Source: Archangium sp. (lineage in GTDB: Bacteria; Myxococcota; Myxococcia; Myxococcales; Myxococcaceae). Taken from it: DNA of 45,469 nucleotides. A program made the translations under genes and the position numbers. How positions within the stretch are numbered: the first letter of the stretch is position 1; each line of letters starts with the position of its first letter. Below, piece after piece: positions 32,206 to 40,399 of this stretch. The stretch covers positions 1 to 45,469 of the forward strand of contig JAUYRZ010000080.1 of NCBI GenBank assembly GCA_030695565.1, in the 5' to 3' direction. The notes under the pieces are model-generated. The model made no database searches and was not told where the DNA came from. It saw nothing but the letters and a program-made list of their open reading frames with translations.

Positions 32206-33895
32206 GAACCTCAACCAGCGCTGGGCCGCGACGCTGATCGGCGCGCTGGTGGGTGGTGGCGTGAAGCACGCGGTGATCGCGCCCGGCAGCCGCTCGACGC
32301 CCCTCGCGTTGGCGATCGCGGATCGCCCCGACGTGAAGTGCTGGTCGGTGATCGATGAACGCAGCGCGGCCTTCTTTGCGCTCGGGCTCTCCAAGTCGAC
32401 CGGGACGCCGGCCGCGGTGGTGTGCACCTCGGGCAGCGCGGGTGCGCACTTTCTCCCGGCCATCATGGAGGCCGATCAGGGCGGCACGCCGCTGGTCATC
32501 TTGACCGCTGATCGCCCGTGGGAGCTGCACGGCTTCGGTGCGCCGCAGACCATTCCTCAGGTCGGCATGTTCGGCCGCTACGTGCGCGGGGCCGAGGCGT
32601 TGCCTGCTCCCGATGACGAAGGCCTCACTCACCTCGCTGCGGTCACATCGCGGCTGGTTCACCTGGCGTGCTCGACGCGAGGGGCGGTGCACTTCAACGT
32701 TCCGTTCCGCGAGCCGTTGGCGCCGATCGAGGGCTCGCCCGCGCTGGTGCTCAATCCGGTCTCGACTTCGTTCGCGAAGGTCGCCGCGACGCCGGAGCTG
32801 ACCGTGGTGAACGCGGCGATCGCGGGGGCGCAGCGCGGGCTCATCGTGTGCGGGCCCCGTGAACGGAACGACGACTTCGGAACGTGGGTGCACGAGCTCG
32901 GCACGCGGCTGGGGTTCCCGGTGGTCGCGGAAGCGGCCTCCAACGCGCGTTTCGGTTTTCCCGGGGCGATCACGGTGCTCGACACGTTGCTGCGAAATCC
33001 GAAGTTCGCGGCCTCGATGAAGCCCGACGTGGTGCTGCGTTTCGGAGGCGGGCTGACCGCCAAGGCACCGCAAGCGTGGCTCGACACCTGCGGTGCACGC
33101 ATCTTCCAGTTCACGGACGACGGCGCACAGTTCGATCCCCAGCACCGAGTGGAACAGGTGATCCACTTCTCTCCCTCGCCGCTCGGGGCCAAGGCCTCGG
33201 GGCCGATGGAACAGAGGGGAAATGAGGGTGGGGATGAGGGGAAGACCTGGCACCAAAGCTGGAAGAAGTCGCAAGACGCGGTGATGGGCGCATTGTCGAG
33301 AGTCCCGAAAGAAATCACCGAGCCCCTGATCGCGCGCGAGTTCATCGCCGCGTTGCCGCCGCACACCTCGGTCTTTCTCTCCAGTTCGATGCCGATCCGC
33401 GACGTCGACGCGTTCTCGACGAGTCCGCACCCGCTGCGAGTCTTCACCAACCGCGGGGTGAACGGCATCGACGGCATCACCTCCACCGCTCTCGGAGTCG
33501 CCGCCGGCACGGCTCGCCCGACCGCGCTGCTGATCGGCGACGTGGCGACGCTGCACGATCTCTCTGGCCTGTTGATCGCGCGCCGTCACCACCTCAACCT
33601 CACCGTGGTGGTGGTGAACAACGACGGAGGGGGCATCTTCCATTTCCTCCCCATCGCCGGCCGCACGCCGCACTTCGAAGAGCTCTTCGGCACCCCGCAC
33701 GGAGTCGACCTCACCCACGTCGCCGCGCTGGCCAACGCGACCTTGCACCGCCCGACGGATCTCACCCGCTTCGGCCGCACGGTGACGCGTTGCCTCGAAG
33801 GCGGGCTGCACCTCATCGAGGTCTGCACGCAACGAAACGAAAACGTCGACGCCCACCGCGCGCTCTTCGCGAAGCTCGCTGAGGTGGCGTCATGA
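32198..33895 (+). CDS. menD: 2-succinyl-5-enolpyruvyl-6-hydroxy-3-cyclohexene-1-carboxylate synthase MenD
   Basis: 565 residues, close to the family norm. It is a thiamine-diphosphate enzyme joining isochorismate to the succinyl semialdehyde unit from 2-oxoglutarate. N-terminal pyrimidine-binding motifs are VIAPGSRSTPLALAIA, VIDERSAAFFALGLSKSTG, VCTSGSAGAHFLPAIMEA and ILTADRPWELHGFGAPQTIPQ. The C-terminal diphosphate-binding region is GDVATLHDLSGLLIAR...VVVNNDGGGIFHFLPIAG. Between the domains a Gly/Glu-rich insert (PMEQRGNEGGDEGKTW, DNA about 33213-33243) looks low-complexity and may be a local expansion. It overlaps menF by 8 bp and menH by 4 bp (ATGA). Confidence 0.95.
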   Translation: MSENLNQRWAATLIGALVGGGVKHAVIAPGSRSTPLALAIADRPDVKCWSVIDERSAAFFALGLSKSTGTPAAVVCTSGSAGAHFLPAIMEADQGGTPLVILTADRPWELHGFGAPQTIPQVGMFGRYVRGAEALPAPDDEGLTHLAAVTSRLVHLACSTRGAVHFNVPFREPLAPIEGSPALVLNPVSTSFAKVAATPELTVVNAAIAGAQRGLIVCGPRERNDDFGTWVHELGTRLGFPVVAEAASNARFGFPGAITVLDTLLRNPKFAASMKPDVVLRFGGGLTAKAPQAWLDTCGARIFQFTDDGAQFDPQHRVEQVIHFSPSPLGAKASGPMEQRGNEGGDEGKTWHQSWKKSQDAVMGALSRVPKEITEPLIAREFIAALPPHTSVFLSSSMPIRDVDAFSTSPHPLRVFTNRGVNGIDGITSTALGVAAGTARPTALLIGDVATLHDLSGLLIARRHHLNLTVVVVNNDGGGIFHFLPIAGRTPHFEELFGTPHGVDLTHVAALANATLHRPTDLTRFGRTVTRCLEGGLHLIEVCTQRNENVDAHRALFAKLAEVAS

Positions 33896-34683
33896 AGCTC
33901 GAGACCACCGGCTGGGGAACCGGCCCGACGAAGGCGCTCTTTCTTCACGGCTTCACCGGATCGGCGCGTTCGTTCGATCACCTCGAGCCCCTGCTGGGCG
34001 AGCTGCTGAGCGCCACTTGCGTCACGTTGCCTGGGCATGGCGAAACTCCGGGCGCGAGCTGGGACGACACGGTCGCCGCGATCACCCAGCTGCTCTCGGA
34101 TCGCACCGTGTTGATCGGCTACTCGCAAGGCGCACGTCTCGCGCTCGCGGTGGCCGCGGCTGCCCCGAACCGGGTGGAGCGCCTCGTGCTTGAATCCTGC
34201 GCGCCCGGACTTCGCCGCCGTCACGATCGTGTGCTGAGAAGACGCGCTGACGAAGCGCTCGCCGAGTTGATCAGCACGAACGGCGTCGACGCGTTCGTCA
34301 ATCACTGGGAGTCGTTGCCGATGTTCGACGGTCTGCGCGCGCTCCCCGTGGTCGAGCAGCAGGCGTTGAGAGCGCGACGTTCGAGCCACACGGCCGAGGG
34401 CCTCGCTTCCGCGCTGCGGCAGCTGGGGCAGGGGGCTCAACCCGATCTCTGGCCGATGCTGCAGGGCCTGCGAGTTCCCACCCTGCTCATGACCGGCTCG
34501 CAAGACGCGAAATACACCCGGCTCGCGCGGCAGATGGCGATGGATCTGCCGATGGGTTGGCGGGTCACCTTCTCTGGCTCGGGCCACGCGCCGCATCTCG
34601 AGTGCCCTGCAGCGTATTCGGCCGAGCTGCGATCTTTCCTCGCACCGAAGTGGCTTTCTGAGCCAGAGGGGCTGGCTCCGTGA
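33892..34683 (+). CDS. menH: Alpha/beta hydrolase MenH (SHCHC synthase)
   Basis: 263 residues, the expected size. MenH removes pyruvate from the MenD product. The fold is clear: ALFLHGFTGSARSFDHLEP, CVTLPGHGETPGASW, nucleophile elbow VLIGYSQGARLALAVAA, a cap with the conserved Trp/Met-type FVNHWESLPMF, the LLMTGSQDAKY acid region and FSGSGHAPHLECPAAY with the catalytic His. Coupled to menD by ATGA and to menA by GTGA. Position between menD and menA makes the assignment far safer than sequence alone, since many hydrolases look similar. Confidence 0.9.
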   Translation: MKLETTGWGTGPTKALFLHGFTGSARSFDHLEPLLGELLSATCVTLPGHGETPGASWDDTVAAITQLLSDRTVLIGYSQGARLALAVAAAAPNRVERLVLESCAPGLRRRHDRVLRRRADEALAELISTNGVDAFVNHWESLPMFDGLRALPVVEQQALRARRSSHTAEGLASALRQLGQGAQPDLWPMLQGLRVPTLLMTGSQDAKYTRLARQMAMDLPMGWRVTFSGSGHAPHLECPAAYSAELRSFLAPKWLSEPEGLAP

Positions 34684-35564
34684 GCCGACCTTCGACCCTG
34701 ACAGCCTGGTTCCTCGCCACGCGTCCCCGAACGCTGGTCGCGGGTGTCGTGCCCGTGGCCGTGGGTTCAGCCCTCGCGTATCGCGACCACGTCTTCGCGC
34801 TGCTGCCGGCTCTCGCCGCGTTGATCGGCGCGTTGTTCATTCAGGTCGGCACCAACCTGGTGAACGACTACTTCGATTTCAAGCGCGGGGCTGACACCGT
34901 CGACCGGCTGGGCCCGCCTCGCGCGACGCAGCAGGGCTGGCTCTCTCCGCGGGCTGTCTTCATGGGCGCGATGACCTGCTTCGCGCTCGCGTTCTGCGTG
35001 GGCCTGTATCTGGTGTCCGTCGCGGGCTGGCCGCTGGTGGTGATCGGGCTCTGCTCGTTGACCGCCGGCTACGCGTACACGGGCGGCCCTTTTCCGCTCG
35101 CGTACAACGGGCTCGGCGACGTCTTCGTGCTCGTGTTCTTCGGCTTCGTCGCGGTGGGCGGCACCTACTTCGTCCAGGCGCGCACGTTGCCGGTGACGGC
35201 GTTGCTGGCGGCGATTCCGGTCGGTCTGCTCGGCGTCGCGCTGCTCGCGGTGAACAACACGCGTGACGAGAAGACCGACGCGGCCGCGGGCAAGAAGACG
35301 CTCGTGGTGCGGTTCGGCTCGACGTTCGGCAAGGCCGAGTACGTGAGCTGCCTGGTGGTCAGCGCGCTGCTGCCGCTGGGCCTCTGGCTCTCCGACGCGG
35401 CGAGCCCGTTCGTGATGCTCAGTTGGCTCGCCATTCCGCTGGCGATTCCACCGCTGAAGTTGCTCTTCAATCAGACCGGCGCTGCGTTGAACGCGGCGCT
35501 GGCAGGCACGGCGCGCCTGCAGTTGATCTTCGGACTCCTCTTTGCCGCAGGACTCACTCAATGA
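34680..35564 (+). CDS. menA: 1,4-dihydroxy-2-naphthoate polyprenyltransferase MenA
   Basis: 294 residues from GTG at 34680. It is an inner membrane UbiA-family prenyltransferase that attaches the isoprenoid tail to dihydroxynaphthoate. It carries the two Asp-rich Mg/diphosphate motifs: NDYFDFKRGADTVDRLGPPRA and NNTRDEKTDAAAGKKTLVVRFG. About eight hydrophobic helices are visible, and the start WFLATRPRTLVAGVVPVAVGSA is typical of MenA. It overlaps menH by 4 bp (GTGA) and menC by 4 bp (ATGA). Confidence 0.95.
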   Translation: MSRPSTLTAWFLATRPRTLVAGVVPVAVGSALAYRDHVFALLPALAALIGALFIQVGTNLVNDYFDFKRGADTVDRLGPPRATQQGWLSPRAVFMGAMTCFALAFCVGLYLVSVAGWPLVVIGLCSLTAGYAYTGGPFPLAYNGLGDVFVLVFFGFVAVGGTYFVQARTLPVTALLAAIPVGLLGVALLAVNNTRDEKTDAAAGKKTLVVRFGSTFGKAEYVSCLVVSALLPLGLWLSDAASPFVMLSWLAIPLAIPPLKLLFNQTGAALNAALAGTARLQLIFGLLFAAGLTQ

Positions 35565-36607
35565 AGCTCGAGATCGAGCCCTTCACGCTCTGGCTCAAGA
35601 AGCCCATTCAGACGGCTCGTGGCCCGATGGATGAACGCGTGGGTTTCAAGGTCGCCTTCGTCGCCGACGGCGTGCGGGGTCGTGGTGATGCGATGCCGAT
35701 GGCGTCGTTCGGCACGGAGACCCCCGAAGCCGCGCTCGCTGCGCTGCAACGTTTCGAGATCGTCAAGGCGCCCGACACGGTGGAGGAGATCGCCAAGGCC
35801 ATCGAGGGGCTCGCCTCGACCCCGGCCGCACGGCACGCAGCAGAGTGCGCGCTGCTCGAGCACCTCGCTTTGCGCAAAGGCGTGCTGGTCGCGACGTTGC
35901 TGGGGCCGGTGCTTCGTTCTCATTTCGTGGTCAACGCGCTGCTCGAAGGCGATGACGCCGCGGGGCTCGCGGCGTCGGCTGAGCGTGCCGTGCGTGATGG
36001 CTTCCGCGTGGTGAAGCTCAAGGTCGCGGCGCGCCCCCTCGCGATCGAAGCGCAGCGTTTGCTCGCCGTGCGCCGAGCCGTGGGGCCGAACGTGCAGATC
36101 CGCATCGATGCCAACGGCGGTTGGAGTGAGGCCACGGCCCGCTCCGCGCTGCGCGGGCTCGAGGCGCTGGGGCTCGAGGTGTGTGAGCAGCCCGTTTCTC
36201 CGAACGACGTCGAGGGGCTGCGCCGGCTGCGCCACCTCACGCCGTGCCGGATCGCGGCCGACGAAACGATGCTGCTGTCGAACGTGCTGCCGCGGTTGTT
36301 GGAGAAGGATCCGCGCGCGGCGGCCGACGTGGTGGTGCTCAAGCCCGCGGCGCTGGGAGGCCTGGTGCGGTCGCTCGCGGTCGCGCAGCAGGCGCATGAT
36401 TCGGGTGTGAGCGCGTACGTGACCACGCTGATGGATGGGCCGATCGCGCGAGCTGCGGCGTCGCATCTGGCCGCGGTGTTGCCGAGCGCGAATTGGGCCC
36501 ACGGCCTGTCGACGGTGGAGTTGTTTCAGGGAATGCAGCCCGATCCGTTCACGCCGTTCGAAGGCGAGATCACGCTCCCGCAGGCCACGGGGTGGGGTGT
36601 TCCTTGA
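35561..36607 (+). CDS. menC: o-Succinylbenzoate synthase MenC
   Basis: 348 residues from ATG at 35561, which overlaps the menA stop. It dehydrates the MenH product to o-succinylbenzoate. Enolase-superfamily hallmarks are FRVVKLKVAARP with the KxK base, IRIDANGGWSEATARSAL (first metal Asp), LEVCEQPVSPND (Glu), CRIAADETML (second acid region) and VVVLKPAALGGLVRS (Lys). The N-terminal capping domain (LWLKKPIQTARGPMDERVGF...GRGDAMPM) is complete. It overlaps the menE start by 4 bp (TTGA). A related muconate-cycloisomerase-like activity is excluded mainly by context. Confidence 0.92.
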   Translation: MKLEIEPFTLWLKKPIQTARGPMDERVGFKVAFVADGVRGRGDAMPMASFGTETPEAALAALQRFEIVKAPDTVEEIAKAIEGLASTPAARHAAECALLEHLALRKGVLVATLLGPVLRSHFVVNALLEGDDAAGLAASAERAVRDGFRVVKLKVAARPLAIEAQRLLAVRRAVGPNVQIRIDANGGWSEATARSALRGLEALGLEVCEQPVSPNDVEGLRRLRHLTPCRIAADETMLLSNVLPRLLEKDPRAAADVVVLKPAALGGLVRSLAVAQQAHDSGVSAYVTTLMDGPIARAAASHLAAVLPSANWAHGLSTVELFQGMQPDPFTPFEGEITLPQATGWGVP

Positions 36608-37929
36608 ATCGCGAGTGCCCTGTGGCGCTGGCGGCCCGGGCCCGTCCTGATTCTGTTGCGCTGATCTTTCAGGGGCGCACGTACACGTGGGCTGAGGCCG
36701 ATCGAGAAGTCGCTGCGTTCACCGACTCGCTCGACGTGGCTGCCGGTGATCGCGTCGCGGTGCGTGCGTGGAATTGCCCTGAGCTGGCGTGGCTGTTCTT
36801 CGCGGCTTCCCGGCGGGGCGCGGTGTTCGTCCCCCTGAACGCGCGGCTCACCAGTCATGAGCTCGCGCCGTTGCTCGAGCGGCTCGACGCGAGGGTGTCG
36901 TTTGGAGACTTGCCGGGAGCGCTCTCCCTCTCCCTTCGGGAGAGGCTCGGGGTGAGGGCCTCAGTTGCCTCAGAAGTCGCTGCCGCGCTCTTCACCTCAG
37001 GCACCACCGGAGCCGCCAAGCTGGTCGAGCTGACCCACGCGAACTTCACCGCTTCGGCTCGAGCAAACGCCGAGAGGCTCGGTGGTGAACCCACGCAGCG
37101 CTGGCTGGGAACCTTGCCGCTCTTTCACGTCGGCGGTCTCGCGATGCTCTATCGCTGCGCGCTCTACGGGGCGTCGATCGCGCTCGAGGCGAGCTTCGAT
37201 GCCGAACGCGCGTGCGCCGCGATGGATGAAGGCGTGACCCACGTGAGCCTGGTGCCGACGATGCTCGAGCGCGTGCTCGAAGTGCGTGGTGCGCGCCCGT
37301 TCACCGGCGTGAAGGCGGCGTTGATCGGCGGCGGCCCGATGACCTCGAGCACCTTGCGGCGCGCCCGTGCCGCGGGGCTGCCGGTGCTGCAGACCTATGG
37401 GCTCACCGAGGCGTGCAGCCAGGTCACCACCGAGGTGCCTGAAGAAGCCGATGGGTTGACCGCGGGGCGTCCGATACCGGGTGTGGAGGTGCGGATCACC
37501 GAGCCCGACGAGGGCGGCGTCGGTGAGATCGAGGTCCGTGGGCCCACGGTGGCAAAAGGATTGGGGCCCTGGCTCAAGACCAAAGATCTCGGGTCGCTCG
37601 ATGCACGCGGACGGCTGAGCGTGCGATCGCGCCGGATGGATCTGATTCTGACCGGTGGTGAGAACGTGTACCCGGCGGAGGTCGAGGCCGTGCTCCGGGA
37701 GTACCCCGGGATTCGGGATGTGGCGGTGGTCGCGCGCCCTGATTCTGAGTGGGGTCAGGTTCCGGTGGCGGTGGTCGTTGCTTCTGAATTTGAGGCAGCG
37801 GCGGTGACTGCCTGGGTTCGGGAGCGGCTGGCGGCTTACAAGATTCCCAGAGCCTGGGTTCTGGTCGATGTGCTTCCCCGGAATGCGACTGGGAAACTGG
37901 ATCGATTGGGGCTGTTGAAACTGATCTAG
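36604..37929 (+). CDS. menE: o-Succinylbenzoate-CoA ligase MenE
   Basis: 441 residues from TTG at 36604, chosen because TTGA overlaps the menC stop exactly as in the other men junctions and the next residues (NRECPVALAARARPDSVALI) begin a normal ligase. It activates o-succinylbenzoate to its CoA ester. AMP-binding motifs are AALFTSGTTGAAKLVELTH, LGTLPLFHVGGLAM, LQTYGLTEACSQVTTEV, RRMDLILTGGENVYPAEVE and the terminal LPRNATGKLDRLGLL lysine. Residues about 108-123 (GALSLSLRERLGVRAS) are encoded by a hairpin repeat (36927-36945) inserted in frame before the P-loop. Last gene of the operon; a related hairpin follows the stop. Confidence 0.93.
   Translation: MNRECPVALAARARPDSVALIFQGRTYTWAEADREVAAFTDSLDVAAGDRVAVRAWNCPELAWLFFAASRRGAVFVPLNARLTSHELAPLLERLDARVSFGDLPGALSLSLRERLGVRASVASEVAAALFTSGTTGAAKLVELTHANFTASARANAERLGGEPTQRWLGTLPLFHVGGLAMLYRCALYGASIALEASFDAERACAAMDEGVTHVSLVPTMLERVLEVRGARPFTGVKAALIGGGPMTSSTLRRARAAGLPVLQTYGLTEACSQVTTEVPEEADGLTAGRPIPGVEVRITEPDEGGVGEIEVRGPTVAKGLGPWLKTKDLGSLDARGRLSVRSRRMDLILTGGENVYPAEVEAVLREYPGIRDVAVVARPDSEWGQVPVAVVVASEFEAAAVTAWVRERLAAYKIPRAWVLVDVLPRNATGKLDRLGLLKLI
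36927..36945. repeat. CCCTCTCCC-family hairpin inserted in frame in menE
   Basis: Perfect 8-bp stem CCTCTCCC / GGGAGAGG with a TTC loop, followed by GCTCGGGGTGAGGG, matches the intergenic elements at 37931 and 45379. Translation gives the SLSLRERLGVRAS peptide within MenE. Confidence 0.8.
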
Positions 37930-37930
37930 A

Positions 37931-37951
37931 CCCTCTCCCGCAGGGCGAGGG
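37931..37951. repeat. CCCTCTCCC-family hairpin directly after menE
   Basis: CCCTCTCCC-GCA-GGGCGAGGG starts 2 bp after the menE stop. It pairs over 9 bp with one mismatch but lacks a T tract, so it may weaken transcription or stabilise the mRNA end; it is not a classic terminator. The rest of 37952-38057 holds no gene I can support. Confidence 0.72.
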
Positions 37952-38057
37952 GACACTCGTCGAGCTACGAGCGCGGCTGATTGCTAAATAAGCGCCGCTG
38001 TTCGTCATGAATCGATGAGCTGCACGTCAGCAGCGGCCGCCCTCCACCTGGTGCTCC

Positions 38058-39347
38058 TTGAGTCTTCGTCTTGCTCGATGTTTCGGGTTGGTGGCGCTGG
38101 TCGCGCTTCCCGTGTTCGCCGACACCGCGCCACGCCAGCTCGCTTCCTGGGAGGAAGCGGTCGAGCTGTTTGGCAAGCAGTCGACCGACGTGCAGATCGC
38201 CGCTGAAGAAGTGGTGCGCGCGGCCGGCCGTCGTCGCGTGGCGCTCGGTGCGCTCTTGCCCAACGTTTCGGGTTCTGCGCTGGCTTCGTTCTCGCTGTTA
38301 CCGGCACCGGCCGGTGAAGAGACCACGGCGGCCCTCTTCGGCGCCGCGCCGTACCAGACGCTCGGCCTCGTCGCGCAGCTGGCCGTCATCGACGTGCGCG
38401 CCTGGAATGGCCTTGCGACTGCGATTGACGCGGAGAAGGCCACGAAGCTCTCGGTCTCCGATGCCCGGCGGTTGCTGCTGGTCAACCTGGCGCAGTCGTT
38501 GCTGAGCGCGGTCGCCGCCGAACGGTTGGCCGAGCTGAACGCGTCGGGGCTGGCTGACGCGCAGTCGCGACTCAATCTCTCCGAACGCGCTCACGCTGCG
38601 GGGGCCGCAACGAGCCTGGATCTCGCGCGGCTTCGGCAAGACGTGGCGCTGGCGAAGTCGCAGGTGGTGACGGCGAACGAGACGCTGCGCCAGGCCCGAG
38701 AGACCCTGGGGCTCGCGCTGGGCCTCGATGAAGCAGTCACCGTGGCGCCGGGTTTTCAACTCGACGGGCTCGCCGCTCGGGTTCCCGCCGCGTGCCGGGC
38801 CGTGGCGGGGCTGGACGATCGGCCCGATGTGCAGGCCGCGCTGGCCCGCTTCGAGGTCGCCCATCGCGGGGTGCTCGACGTGAAGTCACAATTTCTTCCT
38901 TCGCTCGCGGTGCGCTCGACCGCCCAGGCGTTCTTCCTCTCAGGTCAGGCCATCCCGATCTGGAACCTGCAGGCAGTGCTGACCGTGCCGATCTTCGACG
39001 GCGGCATCCGCTACGGCCAGCTGCGCGACGCGAAGGCGCAGGAGAAGCAGGCCGAAGCGCGTCACGTCGCCGCCGTGCGCCAGGCCCGGGTCGAGCTCGA
39101 GCGCGCGCGCCGCGGAATCGAGGTGGCTACCGACAGCCGCACCCAGGCCGAAGAAGCGCTCACCCAGGCGGTGCTCACCGAGACCCTCACGCGCAAGGCG
39201 TGGGACGCCGGCATCGGCACCAGCCTCGAGCTCGTCACCGCTGCTTCTTCCGTGCGTGCTCAGCGGCTCACGCTCGCCCTCAAAGACTACGACCTGCTGC
39301 GTGCCCGCGTGGTCGCTCTCTTCGCCCTTTCGGAGTGCTCTCCATGA
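38058..39347 (+). CDS. TolC-family outer membrane efflux protein
   Basis: 429 residues from TTG at 38058. The signal peptide (LRLARCFGLVALVALPVFA) precedes a mature chain starting DTAPRQLASWEEAVELF. Two similar halves with long alpha-helical stretches (IAAEEVVRAAGRRRVALGALLPNVSG and, later, DVQAALARFEVAHRGVLDVKSQFLPSLAV) are the mark of the TolC/OprM fold. LAVIDVRAWNGL and LTVPIFDGGIRYGQLRDAKAQEKQAEARH are the usual strand/helix turns. No lipobox is present, so it is a non-acylated outer membrane exit duct. It overlaps the adaptor gene by 4 bp (ATGA), forming a tripartite pump operon. Confidence 0.88.
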   Translation: MSLRLARCFGLVALVALPVFADTAPRQLASWEEAVELFGKQSTDVQIAAEEVVRAAGRRRVALGALLPNVSGSALASFSLLPAPAGEETTAALFGAAPYQTLGLVAQLAVIDVRAWNGLATAIDAEKATKLSVSDARRLLLVNLAQSLLSAVAAERLAELNASGLADAQSRLNLSERAHAAGAATSLDLARLRQDVALAKSQVVTANETLRQARETLGLALGLDEAVTVAPGFQLDGLAARVPAACRAVAGLDDRPDVQAALARFEVAHRGVLDVKSQFLPSLAVRSTAQAFFLSGQAIPIWNLQAVLTVPIFDGGIRYGQLRDAKAQEKQAEARHVAAVRQARVELERARRGIEVATDSRTQAEEALTQAVLTETLTRKAWDAGIGTSLELVTAASSVRAQRLTLALKDYDLLRARVVALFALSECSP

Positions 39348-40399
39348 TGCGGATTCTCTTCAGCGCCTTGTTCATTCTCGGCTGCACCAGTGCCGGTGAA
39401 GGACCGCCGCCCGAGCCGCCGCCGGTCTCCGTCTCGGTGGTGACCCTCGAGACGCGCCCGCTCGAAGAGACGAGCGACTACCTCGCCTCGTTGGCTTCGC
39501 GCCGCGCGGTGAACCTTCATCCGCAGGTCTCGGGTTACGTGAGGGCGATCAGCGTGACGCCGGGAACGACGGTGAAGGCGGGCGCGGTGTTGCTGCAGAT
39601 CGACGCGAGCGCGGAGCAAGCGGCCTTGCAGAACCTGATGGCCACCCGTGAGTCGTTGGCGGTCTCCTCCTCGTTCGCAAGGCAGCGGCTCGAGCGCAGC
39701 ACCACGTTGCGGAGTGACGGCATCGTCAGCCAGGAAAACGCGGATCAAGCGCGTGCCCAGGCCGAGCAGGCCGAAGCGAGTCTGCGTGCCACCGACTCCC
39801 TCATCGCGGCCCAGCGTGCGCGGGTCGGCTTCTACGCGATCGTGGCGCCGTTCGATGGCGTGGTCGGTCACCTGCCGGTGAAGGTCGGTGACTTCGTGAC
39901 GCCCGCGATGCCGCTCACCTCGCTCACGCAGGATGCGGGGCTCGAGGCGGAGGTCTGGGTTCCGGTGGAGAAGGTGCGTTCGCTCTCCGCAGCGAGCCGG
40001 GTGCGGTTGCTCGATGACGCGGGCCAGGTGCTCGCAGAGAGCGCCGTGGTGTTCGTCTCGCCGCGGGCCGATCCGCAATCGCAGCTGGTGTTGATCAAGG
40101 GTGCGTTCGCCTCGAACACGGCCCTGCGCGCCGATCAGTTGGTGCGCGCCCGGGTGGTGTGGACTCAGACGCCTGGCATCTCTGTACCTGCGGCCGCGGT
40201 GGTGCGCGAAGCCGGTCAGCCGTTCACCTTCGTGGTCGATGGCACCAGGGCGAAGCGTGTTCCCGTGACGCTCGGGGCGCTGCAAGGCGGTGACTACGTG
40301 GTGGTGAAGGGGCTGGAGTCGGGCCAGCGCGTGGTCGTCTCTGGCGTGCAGATGGTGCACGACGGATCCCCGGTTCAGTTGGCGGCGAAGACGCCATGA
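39344..40399 (+). CDS. RND efflux periplasmic adaptor (membrane fusion) lipoprotein
   Basis: 351 residues from ATG at 39344; the next codon but one is also a possible ATG start (39347). The N-terminus MMRILFSALFILGC has a lipobox (ILGC, Cys14), so it is probably anchored to the inner membrane. Domains in order: first beta-barrel/lipoyl half (about 45-90, VNLHPQVSGYVRAISVTPGTTVKAGAVLLQID), a helical hairpin (about 88-155), the second lipoyl half (FYAIVAPFDGVVGHLPVKVGDFV), a beta-barrel (LEAEVWVPVEKVRSL) and the membrane-proximal end (VPVTLGALQGGDYVVVKGLESGQRVVVSGV). It links TolC to the RND pump and overlaps both neighbours by 4 bp. Confidence 0.92.
   Translation: MMRILFSALFILGCTSAGEGPPPEPPPVSVSVVTLETRPLEETSDYLASLASRRAVNLHPQVSGYVRAISVTPGTTVKAGAVLLQIDASAEQAALQNLMATRESLAVSSSFARQRLERSTTLRSDGIVSQENADQARAQAEQAEASLRATDSLIAAQRARVGFYAIVAPFDGVVGHLPVKVGDFVTPAMPLTSLTQDAGLEAEVWVPVEKVRSLSAASRVRLLDDAGQVLAESAVVFVSPRADPQSQLVLIKGAFASNTALRADQLVRARVVWTQTPGISVPAAAVVREAGQPFTFVVDGTRAKRVPVTLGALQGGDYVVVKGLESGQRVVVSGVQMVHDGSPVQLAAKTP

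Noticed and set aside
32042-33856. 604-codon minus-strand frame opposite menF and menD
   Set aside because: Antisense shadow; menD motifs on the plus strand are complete.
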